DNA from: Pseudomonas congelans
Lineage (GTDB): Bacteria > Pseudomonadota > Gammaproteobacteria > Pseudomonadales > Pseudomonadaceae
Reading direction: 5' to 3'
NCBI RefSeq assembly: GCF_900103225.1
Contig: NZ_FNJH01000010.1
Location: 118,834 to 182,833 of the forward strand
Length of the DNA stretch: 64,000 nt
Part shown: positions 28,652-35,969 of the stretch, piece by piece
How positions within the stretch are numbered: position 1 is the stretch's first letter
Layout of the letters: the number at the start of each line of letters is the position of its first letter
Translations under genes and position numbers: made by a program
Notes under the pieces: generated by a model
What the model saw: the letters and a program-made list of their open reading frames with translations, nothing else
Told to the model about the DNA's origin: nothing
Databases searched by the model: none

Positions 28652-28672
28652 ATCCTCTGATCAGAGTTGACT

Positions 28673-29767
28673 ATGTCTGAATTTCTCAACGACCTTTCGC
28701 TTGCCGATCTGACGGCACCCATCAACGGGGGAAGTGGCGAGGACCTGAGCTTTTCCACCCTGTTCGATCAGGTCAAGGAAGCTCGTCGAGCAGACCCCGA
28801 CTACCTCACCCAAGGTGACTGGCAAACCGATCTCAAGTCCTCGGACTGGGAACAGACCATCACGTTGGCCGCACAGGGCCTTGCCGAACAAAGCAAGGAC
28901 CTGATGCTCGTCGCCTGGCTCAGCGAAGCCCTGGCGCACAAATACCACTTTGTCGGCATCACCTTCGGCCTGACCGTGGCCGAACGGATCCTGCAAAACT
29001 TCTGGGACGATCTGTACCCGTCTCTGGAAGACGGCGTAGAAGAACGTGCCGCCCGCCTGGCCTGGCTGAAAACCACACTGACCGAAGTCGTCGGCGGGCT
29101 GCCGATCACGCAGGGGCAGAACTTCGGCCTGTTGCGCTACGACGAGTCGCGCCACGTTGAAAACCTCGCGCTGCAAAACCCCAAGGCCATGCAGTCCGCT
29201 GTTGAAGAAGGCAAGATCAACGCCGAAATCTTCCAGCGCTCGGTGGTCCTGACAGACTCGGACCACTTGCGCCTCAAGGCCAGCGAAATCGCCGCCAGCC
29301 TGTACGCTTGCCAGCAGCTCCAGGCCACTGCCGACACCCTGTTCGGCCGCGACGCGCCGAGCCTTGTCACCCTCAGCGACATCCTGCAACGCGCCGGGCA
29401 ACTGACCGAAAAGCTGCTCAAGGACCGAGGTATAGAACTGAGCCCCGCCCCCGCCGCCGCTCAGGCCGCACCCGAAACCGTCGTCGACCAACCCGCAGGT
29501 GCCGTAATGACCCAGGCCAGCCAGGACAGCACGTCCGCACCACTGCGAACCACCCCGACCACCCGCGACGAAGCCTTCACCATGCTCGCCGGCATCGCGC
29601 AGTTCTTCAAAAACACCGAACCGCAAAGCCCCGTCCCGTACCTCATCGAGCGCGCCATCAAGTGGGGCAACATGCCGCTGGAAGGCTGGCTGAACGACGT
29701 TATCAAGGACAGCAACGTCGTGGACAGCATTCGCGATGTGCTGGGTACGAAAGAGCCTAAGCAGTAA
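28673..29767 (+). CDS. tssA: T6SS protein TssA (ImpA_N family)
   Basis: 364 residues. The ImpA_N domain fills the N-terminal half: an N-terminal INGGSGEDLSFS, then DYLTQGDWQTDLKSSDWEQT and ERILQNFWDDLYPSLEDG. TssA caps or primes sheath polymerisation and contacts the baseplate. A proline/alanine linker (about 250-285) connects to a C-terminal segment (PVPYLIERAIKWGNMPLEGWL), the short VasJ-like end seen in TssA types without long ring domains. ATG 28673 was chosen over a TTG two codons upstream. It is the last core gene of the locus. Confidence 0.93.
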   Translation: MSEFLNDLSLADLTAPINGGSGEDLSFSTLFDQVKEARRADPDYLTQGDWQTDLKSSDWEQTITLAAQGLAEQSKDLMLVAWLSEALAHKYHFVGITFGLTVAERILQNFWDDLYPSLEDGVEERAARLAWLKTTLTEVVGGLPITQGQNFGLLRYDESRHVENLALQNPKAMQSAVEEGKINAEIFQRSVVLTDSDHLRLKASEIAASLYACQQLQATADTLFGRDAPSLVTLSDILQRAGQLTEKLLKDRGIELSPAPAAAQAAPETVVDQPAGAVMTQASQDSTSAPLRTTPTTRDEAFTMLAGIAQFFKNTEPQSPVPYLIERAIKWGNMPLEGWLNDVIKDSNVVDSIRDVLGTKEPKQ

Positions 29768-29785
29768 GGGCAGTTCGTAGGATCG

Positions 29786-29813
29786 GTCTGTATGAACATG
29801 CGTACAGACCGTC
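29786..29813. repeat. Perfect inverted repeat downstream of tssA
   Basis: CGGTCTGTA, ten-base loop, TACAGACCG. The stem is perfect but has no T-run on either side, so it may be an operator or an mRNA stem rather than a classic terminator. Confidence 0.5.
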
Positions 29814-29944
29814 GGGAAATGCACCACGGGGCGAGTCTGTCTGTACGACTGACGTGCCCATGATTTACCCGTATTTTGTGTCGTACCCAGCGCTGCAACA
29901 GGGAACGACCATTCACGTGATTCACACACATCAGGGATTAGAGA

Positions 29945-30370
29945 ATGAACACGTCAGACCCGGTAAACGCATCAGGCCATTACAGCGACAAATGGAAAGA
30001 ACGCTTCGCCTTTTTTGAAGCGCACGGCGGCCCAAGCGCACCGGAGTTCAGACCTGCGCTCAAGCAACTGCCCTTTCTGAAAAAAGTGAAAATCAACTTC
30101 AATTTTTTCGCGTTCTTTTTTGGGCCGGTTTACCTGTTCATTCTGGGGCTATGGAAGAAGAACATGTGCATTATCACGATCATGATAGTGGTTTCTGTCG
30201 CGCTGAACATAGTGATGGACATGTTTGAGTTCCGCTACGCCAAGGAGGCGAGTTCTGCGCTGGGGTTTGCGTTTAATGCGCTGTATGGCCAGTTGACCAA
30301 TTACGCGTATTACCTGAAGGAAGTGAAAGGCGAGCAGGGCTGGAATCCGTTTGAGGGGTTGCGTTGGTAA
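29945..30370 (+). CDS. DUF2628 small membrane protein, left copy
   Basis: 141 residues. A soluble N-terminus (GHYSDKWKERFAFFEAHGGP) is followed by two or three membrane segments (FFAFFFGPVYLFILGLW, ITIMIVVSVALNIVMDMF and a weaker third) and ends in YYLKEVKGEQGWNPFEGLRW, the pattern of DUF2628 proteins. The function is unknown. A close paralogue (46962-47390) stands at the other end of the island and shares the KEVKGEQGWNPF end almost unchanged. Confidence 0.8.
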   Translation: MNTSDPVNASGHYSDKWKERFAFFEAHGGPSAPEFRPALKQLPFLKKVKINFNFFAFFFGPVYLFILGLWKKNMCIITIMIVVSVALNIVMDMFEFRYAKEASSALGFAFNALYGQLTNYAYYLKEVKGEQGWNPFEGLRW

Positions 30371-30407
30371 CGCGAACACATTGGGATCTATTTTCAGGGA
30401 GGCATGA

Positions 30408-30719
30408 ATGTTTGATTATGTAGTCAATGCGATATCGCTGCTGTGTTTTTCAACGCTGGCATTCTTTATTTTTTACGCGCCGCTTAGAACCGTAGTATCG
30501 TTGATTAGGCGTAAAAACCCTCTTGATCGAGTATCTCGACTTTCCTACGGGATATCCATGTGCCTGTCTTTTCCTGCTGCAGGCTTTGCTCTTATCGTCA
30601 ATGTTGTCCCGAACTCCAGGTATACCGACTACACGAATCTATTCCTATCAATATCAGCCTATCTCATTGTTCAGGCAGTGACGATGGCGGTGCTGATGGG
30701 TAAGACCAGAGCCCATTGA
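30408..30719 (+). CDS. Small hydrophobic membrane protein
   Basis: 103 residues with three predicted membrane helices (about 5-27, 45-65 and 75-97). The start has a good ribosome site (GGGAGGCATGA). I do not recognise the family. It lies 37 bases after the DUF2628 gene in the same direction and may be cotranscribed. Composition is slightly lower in GC than the T6SS core. Confidence 0.6.
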   Translation: MFDYVVNAISLLCFSTLAFFIFYAPLRTVVSLIRRKNPLDRVSRLSYGISMCLSFPAAGFALIVNVVPNSRYTDYTNLFLSISAYLIVQAVTMAVLMGKTRAH

Positions 30720-30838
30720 AGGTCAATGAATAGCCTGTAGCGGCTGGTATTTTCCAAAAGTTTTAACTTTACCGTTAGCAATATTTTCTCATTGCCCGGT
30801 TAAGCAGACAGGGAGTCATCACTTACAGGGAAGACAGT

Positions 30839-31083
30839 ATGCGACCAATCATCGTTATCAACGATCCCACCTCTCCGTTTACAATCAGCCGACCAGCATT
30901 GCCTCAGCTGCGGCGGGCATGGCCGGAGGTGCTTTTGTTGGCGTTGTGTTCATCGCTGCTTCCCAGGGGGCAGCGCCGTTGACTTTAGTAATACTCGTTG
31001 AATGGAGGGCAGGTCTAGGCGTTCAGGCACTCGTCGTTAATAAAGGATGGGAGAAAGATCTCGGGAACATGTTAAAGCTATGA
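30839..31083 (+). pseudogene. Remnant of a PAAR/effector gene
   Basis: The reading frame from ATG 30839 begins MRPIIVINDPTS, the usual start of Pseudomonas PAAR-repeat proteins of the T6SS tip. It loses similarity after about 12 residues and stops near 30982. In another frame, a hydrophobic segment (IASAAAGMAGGAFVGVVFIA) runs to a stop at 31081-31083 and resembles the region after PAAR in membrane-acting effectors. A deletion and frameshift therefore appear to have joined the two ends of a PAAR-effector gene. The complete membrane-protein gene starting nine bases later could be its former immunity gene. Confidence 0.6.
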
Positions 31084-31092
31084 GAAGACATA

Positions 31093-31812
31093 ATGATTAA
31101 TTCAGATAGTCTTAGAAAAAGCAGCTGGCTAGCATTCTTCACGACTGGTTTTTTTACAGCCTTTGGCCCATCTAAATTAACGTGTTTTTGGTACGTATAT
31201 TTTTTGGCCGTAACCTTGATGCTTGCCTGGACAATATACCTAGTCTACCTGTGCGAAAAGTACACAACCTATATGACTTCGCTTATCAGCGCACTGATTG
31301 GTTCTTTTACACTACTCGCTTGTAGCGTAGCTTATGTCTCCACTTCTAATTTTTTTGGAGAGAACAGTTTAAATGCTTTCATTACAAGTCTAGCCCCTGC
31401 CATCATTATATTGCTGGCTTATTATGTGATTGCTAGCAAAAAGCCTTCTTTTCAACCATTCGAATATGACGGACAGAAAATCCAGACGCGTTTTGCTAGC
31501 ACTTCACAACCATCAACAAGTTATAAAACTGGCTTGATTGCGGGAGCAACCACGTTGGCGGCCGGTATTTTCCTGCAGGCGTTCGGCGTGCTAACTGGCA
31601 GTGTAGTTGCGGCCCTTGTTCTTACTGGATGCTGTGTGACCATACTGTTCTACATGCGGCATGTCATCAGGGGGCTTCGCACACTCCGAGCCAAGGAGCG
31701 CAATATGCCTGCTGCCTACACGTTCATGCAAATCGATGAAATTCGCGAAGCCCGCAGTCGTTGGTGGCTGAGCAGGTTTTTCAAATGGTTCTCGTCTCGG
31801 CACAAATCGTAG
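31093..31812 (+). CDS. Multi-pass membrane protein with REARSRWWL end, left copy; immunity candidate
   Basis: 239 residues with about six hydrophobic helices in two blocks separated by a polar stretch (about 115-145), ending in a basic tail YTFMQIDEIREARSRWWLSR. A paralogue at 45260-45970 has the same topology, length and ending. No catalytic motif is visible. It directly follows a decayed PAAR/effector remnant, as orphan immunity genes against pore-forming or membrane effectors do; immunity is inference. The gene is clearly AT-richer than the T6SS core. Confidence 0.65.
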   Translation: MINSDSLRKSSWLAFFTTGFFTAFGPSKLTCFWYVYFLAVTLMLAWTIYLVYLCEKYTTYMTSLISALIGSFTLLACSVAYVSTSNFFGENSLNAFITSLAPAIIILLAYYVIASKKPSFQPFEYDGQKIQTRFASTSQPSTSYKTGLIAGATTLAAGIFLQAFGVLTGSVVAALVLTGCCVTILFYMRHVIRGLRTLRAKERNMPAAYTFMQIDEIREARSRWWLSRFFKWFSSRHKS

Positions 31813-31876
31813 GGTACGTGTCTCTCGATGATTGCTACATAGCCCTATTTATCAAAATGGAAAGCCCGCTCATTAC

Positions 31877-32431
31877 TCAGCCTTCAAAGCCATCAACATA
31901 AAGCGCCTGATAACGCGCCATCGTATCGATGAGCCGCTGCCGCAGATACCCATTCGCATGCCCCAAGGCAGCCAGGATCTGCGCCGACTCCACCAGATAA
32001 GACGCTCGCTTTGCCTTCTTCCAGGTGGCCGGCGCTGACTGGAGATTGGTGATGCGATCACACAACTTGACCGACGCAGCTTCTTTGGAATGACTGGCGA
32101 TCCCGGCGAAATAAAGCGCTTCGGAAAAAGGCACAATCAGGTTCTTGCTCAGGCACGCCACGGCTGAAGCGACCTCCACACCGAACGCTTCAGCCAACTC
32201 ATCCTGAGTCACCGGCGTATCCTCCAGCACGTCGTGCAGCAACGCTGTGGGCAAGGCGACTTCAAGCACGCCCACGGATTCTTCGCGATGGGCAAAGATC
32301 AACTCGTTGGCGACCATCGCCACGTGGGTGGCGTAAGGAAGGTCCGAGCCTGTCATTTTTTGGCCTACGTGGGCATGGGATGCGAATAGCCAAGCTTTGT
32401 TGTAGAGCTGTTGCGAGCACGGTTTGGGCAT
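31877..32431 (-). CDS. Small alarmone hydrolase-like HD protein (RelA/SpoT hydrolase family)
   Basis: 184 residues, a single HD domain. The motifs are THVAMVANEL, LLHDVLEDT (HDxxED, the signature of (p)ppGpp hydrolases) and KLCDRITNLQ. That makes it a free-standing small alarmone hydrolase, probably removing pyrophosphate from (p)ppGpp or (p)ppApp in the cytoplasm with manganese. It is the last gene of a three-gene minus-strand cassette, 78 bases after the ADP-ribosylglycohydrolase gene. Its position in a T6SS effector island suggests it may counter a nucleotide-modifying effector; that is inference. Confidence 0.8.
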   Translation of the reverse strand: MPKPCSQQLYNKAWLFASHAHVGQKMTGSDLPYATHVAMVANELIFAHREESVGVLEVALPTALLHDVLEDTPVTQDELAEAFGVEVASAVACLSKNLIVPFSEALYFAGIASHSKEAASVKLCDRITNLQSAPATWKKAKRASYLVESAQILAALGHANGYLRQRLIDTMARYQALYVDGFEG

Positions 32432-32509
32432 GTGGGTCGGATTCCTTGAGACGCGATAAAAATCAGGGATCGCGGGCTGACCCTCAGAGAGAGTACGCGC
32501 GCTTCCCTA

Positions 32510-33616
32510 TCAATCGCCGATAGACTCGTCCAAAGGGTCGTGCAGCGGCGCACGCTCGAACAACTGTTGGGCCAGCCCCTGAATATGCTCGGACCATGCG
32601 ACGTTCTTGACCCATTCCTCCGGCATGCCTGACACCCCATAAAGCGCGCCTGCGATTTGTCCGGCGGTAGCGGCTACGCTGTCGGCATCATCCGCCAGGT
32701 TGGCGGCCAGCAAAATAGCATCTTTGAAGTTGTCGGTATTCCATACGGCCCACAGGGCTGCTTCGAGTGTGTCGATGACATAGCCTGAAGAGCGGATCTG
32801 GTCGCGGGTTTTTTCTTTGTATTCGCCTGCGTTGATGATCAAAGCTCGCGGTCGTAATGGCCGAATCATCGGAGAAAGGGTTTCTTCTTTGTCTGCGCCG
32901 TTAAGGGCGAGATGCAGCTGTGCGCCAAGCAGCTCGCAGCAACTTATAGCCTCCATTGCTCTATGTGTGCATCTGCTTTGTGCGGCGCTTTGCCGCCACG
33001 TAGCGAATAGCGAGTGCCTGCGAAATATCGCAGTGGGTGCCAATCTTATTATCGACCCATTACCGGCAGTAGATGGATCGTCGTTGCCATACCAGCCATC
33101 TTTGCTTGCCAAGTGTCCTTCCAGAGCAGCACGAGTAGCGTTTCCGATATCGAAGCACTTGCCGTTATGACTGTTCTCGCCCTGCTTATACCAACGACAT
33201 AGCCTATCGGCGTAATCAGAAAAATCGAAATCACCTTTAGCAAGGTAGGTGTCCGCAAGGCAGAGAGCCATGCTGGTGTCATCGGTCCACTCACCGGGAT
33301 TGAGCTTGAAAGGACCGCCACCCACCATGTCATGGACGTGACTGCGATCACGAGGCAAACTCCAGTGTTGTGCCCACTGCGTCGCCAATGGCCAAACCGA
33401 GCAAACACCCTTCGCACGGTCCAGCGCCTGTTCTTCGCTGAGGGTACACGTCCGTGATGCTATCCAATCGGGCTTGCCCCTCGGCAGCCTGGGTGCATCA
33501 GGCTTCAGCATGTAATCCATGCGTTGAATTAGCTGCGCGGAAGGTGCGGGCAGCAGGTGATCGTAGCGCTCAACATAGTGGTCGAGAATGTCGTTGGGGC
33601 TTCTCAAGTCGATCAT
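32510..33616 (-). CDS. ADP-ribosylglycohydrolase (DraG family), possibly damaged by two frameshifts
   Basis: 368 residues of the DraG/ARH fold. It has the metal-binding GEWTDDTSMALCLA motif, NGSIIRLAPTAIF and the C-terminal DDADSVAATAGQIAGALYG. The normal N-terminal helix motif (GLAIGDAVG) is absent from this frame, where the sequence reads CSVWPLATQWAQHWSLP. The missing motif is intact in another frame across about 33350-33408, so two opposite single-base indels are likely. DraG proteins remove ADP-ribose from proteins or nucleic acids. In T6SS islands such proteins can be immunity factors against ADP-ribosyltransferase effectors. Whether this copy is active is doubtful. A GGAAGGA site precedes the start. 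Confidence 0.78.
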   Translation of the reverse strand: MIDLRSPNDILDHYVERYDHLLPAPSAQLIQRMDYMLKPDAPRLPRGKPDWIASRTCTLSEEQALDRAKGVCSVWPLATQWAQHWSLPRDRSHVHDMVGGGPFKLNPGEWTDDTSMALCLADTYLAKGDFDFSDYADRLCRWYKQGENSHNGKCFDIGNATRAALEGHLASKDGWYGNDDPSTAGNGSIIRLAPTAIFRRHSLFATWRQSAAQSRCTHRAMEAISCCELLGAQLHLALNGADKEETLSPMIRPLRPRALIINAGEYKEKTRDQIRSSGYVIDTLEAALWAVWNTDNFKDAILLAANLADDADSVAATAGQIAGALYGVSGMPEEWVKNVAWSEHIQGLAQQLFERAPLHDPLDESIGD

Positions 33617-33664
33617 GGGTCCTTCCAGGATAATCTTTCAAGGTGCAGAGCAGTATGGAAGCTG

Positions 33665-33985
33665 CTACCTGATGCCCGAGTCTATACCGCTTGTTAACGG
33701 CCAAATAGCTGCTCCCCGCTTTGCGCCTGGCTTCTGGCTTCTGGCTTCTGGCTTCTGGATCAAAAGATCATCCCGCTCTCTCCTGCGGCATGTCGTGGCG
33801 AAAGCATCTGCAGCAATGAGATCTGTGTGGAAAAGATCAAAGCTGGCTTTGTCGATCTTGTAATACTCCTCGTAATCGATCAAGCCATTGCTCACCGGGA
33901 ACGATAAATAAAAACGGCCGGAGGCTTCCTCGGTACCCAAGGAGAGCATGAGGTCGCGATTGAAAAAAGTGTCGTTAAATTTCAT
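33665..33985 (-). CDS. Small unknown protein with heptanucleotide repeat near its end
   Basis: 106 residues. The first 75 or so look like a normal soluble protein (MKFNDTFFNRDLMLSLGTEE, FYLSFPVSNGLIDYEEYYK). The tail is formed by four copies of a 7-base repeat (33731-33758) and becomes low-complexity (ARSQKPGAKR). Because the unit is 7 bases, any gain or loss of a copy changes the reading frame of the last 30 residues. No family is recognised. It is the first gene of the minus-strand cassette with the ADP-ribosylglycohydrolase and alarmone hydrolase. Confidence 0.6.
   Translation of the reverse strand: MKFNDTFFNRDLMLSLGTEEASGRFYLSFPVSNGLIDYEEYYKIDKASFDLFHTDLIAADAFATTCRRRERDDLLIQKPEARSQKPGAKRGAAIWPLTSGIDSGIR
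33731..33758. repeat. Heptanucleotide tandem repeat
   Basis: CTTCTGG is repeated four times without error inside the 3' part of the small gene at 33665-33985, preceded by a partial copy. Confidence 0.9.
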
Positions 33986-34202
33986 ATGACTGCTTTAGAG
34001 CCTTAATCATTCAACCTCATAGATAAAGCCTATCAATTTGTGCAAAAAGCGCCTACAACAAGCTTCATTTTCTGCCATTCTTACGAATAATTAACTATAA
34101 AGATAAAATCATTATGGACGTCACCACTTAATAGACTATGCCCAAAAATCAAAGCATTAGCTGTCAAAGAAAAATAAATGTAAGGCCGCTGCAATTTAAA
34201 GT

Positions 34203-34760
34203 TCACTTCCCGTCTACCTGCATACAATATTCTTGGTCGCCCACCATCTTGCAGGGCCAGCCATCGTTAATGTAACGCGTCGGCTTAAAACAAACTCGCT
34301 CATCGTTCACCCAAAATAATTGCCATGCCGAACCAGAAATAAGCAATTTTGGACACGGCGTATAGTCTCTAGCAAGCAACACAATAGTAGTCAATACAGC
34401 TATGGAGGGCACAACATAGATTATTGTCTTGACAGAAATCTTGAGCATCAAACTTTGGAAAGCCGCCAAAAAAGAATTATTTGGAGGATCAAATTTCTTC
34501 CCTGTCCATACGGCTATAGAGCCTCCAATTATAATTAGCAGCACGGCGGGCGGAACCATGAGTAGGCAGAACGCAAGGTAAGGAGTTTCTACGACAGGTG
34601 CATTTCTATATATACGCCCATACAAAGGAAGTACATGTTCCCAAATCCAGTAAACTGAAAAAACACCGACCAATGTCATGAAGAAAACGAATACCGCCGC
34701 TCCAAATCTGAACAGTGCAGGTGACATAGAACTCACCCCATTACCTGAGTCATCATTCAT
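34203..34760 (-). CDS. Membrane immunity candidate for the adjacent effector
   Basis: 185 residues with three hydrophobic helices (about 15-37, 60-85 and 110-130) and a C-terminal soluble part with three or four cysteines (YTPCPKLL, ERVCFKP, WPCKMVG, EYCMQV) that would be periplasmic and possibly disulphide-bonded. It starts seven bases after the effector gene stop on the same strand, the usual effector-immunity order. The start at 34760 follows the effector; longer in-frame starts lie inside it. AT-rich. The specific role is inferred from position and topology. Confidence 0.65.
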   Translation of the reverse strand: MNDDSGNGVSSMSPALFRFGAAVFVFFMTLVGVFSVYWIWEHVLPLYGRIYRNAPVVETPYLAFCLLMVPPAVLLIIIGGSIAVWTGKKFDPPNNSFLAAFQSLMLKISVKTIIYVVPSIAVLTTIVLLARDYTPCPKLLISGSAWQLFWVNDERVCFKPTRYINDGWPCKMVGDQEYCMQVDGK

Positions 34761-34767
34761 AAAAAAC

Positions 34768-35778
34768 CTAAAACTTTGGAAATTTGAAATTTGAAAAGTT
34801 AGGCAACTCAGGAGCATTGGGCCAATTGGGAAGCGGTAATTCGCTAGGCTGGATCTTTTTTAGAATCCAAGACTTGGTCTCATCGACTGCCGCATCCATT
34901 ATTTTTTGTACAATACCGGTCGCTAATTCTTCTGTATACGCCTGCAAATCTTTCGCGCTTATCCTTGTGAATTTTTCATGTAACTTAGCTACGTTATCTA
35001 CTGCATAACGCATCCCAGACTTAACGCTATTTTTTATATTATATCGATTGTCCAGCTCATTTAGACCGACCCCAACAACTAATACGACTATGGCTATCGC
35101 TACCGCTGGTAGTGCAGCCGCTGCGAAGAAGGCTCCGGCCGCCATTCCAGCGGCATATCCGATTGCGGTAGCTATACCCGCTTTTATGAGCTCGACACCG
35201 ATGCCAGCAAACAAATCAGATAGTACAGCCTCATCGTTAAAAAACCATTCTACTACTTCAATACCGACAGCTGCATAACAGGATATTCTAAAGCCCTTGA
35301 GTGCATCTTTTTGTAAGGCATACCGGCCTACGCCGAACTCGATGAGCTGAGCGCTGCGTATCCCATAGCGAGTTCCCTTGAGCTCCCTTCTAAGGCCTGG
35401 ATAACCAGTAATTATGACGTATTGTTTTCCATTTTTGACCGAGATTCGCACCTTGGTCCCAAACCCACCGATATTACGAAGTAAACGGGTTATGTTATAA
35501 GCGTCGTATGCACCCAAAGCAGAAGGTACTACCCAAGTCGTATTGACCCAGGAATGAAAGGTTGCATTGTATATAGACTGAGCTCCTCCTTTTAGACCGT
35601 CAAACATACTTGGCTGAGTTCGAGGGCAAATCTGCGGCTGCTGTGTGCCGAGGCCATAGGACGGATTACGCTCCATCACCAGCATGTTAGCGTGCTCCAT
35701 GCTTAGCACGACCATCTCACGCTGATTTTGATCTACGTCGTGACCTAGCTGATCGAGCTGGGTGTCACTCAAGCTCAT
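34768..35778 (-). CDS. Putative membrane-acting T6SS effector
   Basis: 336 residues, no signal peptide. The N-terminal 100 residues are polar. A central conserved-looking stretch (ITGYPGLRRELKGTRYGIRS) precedes a long alanine/glycine/valine-rich hydrophobic region at about 195-245 (AIGYAAGMAAGAFFAAAALP and the following valine run). That is the kind of hairpin seen in pore-forming toxins. The C-terminus is helical, then proline-rich (PLPNWPNAPELPNF). It is divergent from vgrG, from which it is separated by 191 bases, and is followed by a membrane protein gene. No catalytic motif is recognised. AGGGAG precedes ATG 35778. Confidence 0.65.
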   Translation of the reverse strand: MSLSDTQLDQLGHDVDQNQREMVVLSMEHANMLVMERNPSYGLGTQQPQICPRTQPSMFDGLKGGAQSIYNATFHSWVNTTWVVPSALGAYDAYNITRLLRNIGGFGTKVRISVKNGKQYVIITGYPGLRRELKGTRYGIRSAQLIEFGVGRYALQKDALKGFRISCYAAVGIEVVEWFFNDEAVLSDLFAGIGVELIKAGIATAIGYAAGMAAGAFFAAAALPAVAIAIVVLVVGVGLNELDNRYNIKNSVKSGMRYAVDNVAKLHEKFTRISAKDLQAYTEELATGIVQKIMDAAVDETKSWILKKIQPSELPLPNWPNAPELPNFSNFKFPKF

Positions 35779-35969
35779 GGCGTACTCCCTGTCTCTATGG
35801 CTTTTCGCGTCCGCGCGGCGCGCTGGCAGCATCTTACGCTGAGGGTGCACCTTAAGAAAAATAAAATCAAATGAGCATAAAGCCATCAACGACGAACCGG
35901 AGCAGCTTGACAAATGGCCTTCGAGCAGGTTCCATCCCTAATTTCGTGAAGATTTGCAGGAGGCAGCTA

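Noticed and set aside
33731..33758. A possible CRISPR array.
   Set aside because: The repeat is a direct 7-base tandem without spacers.
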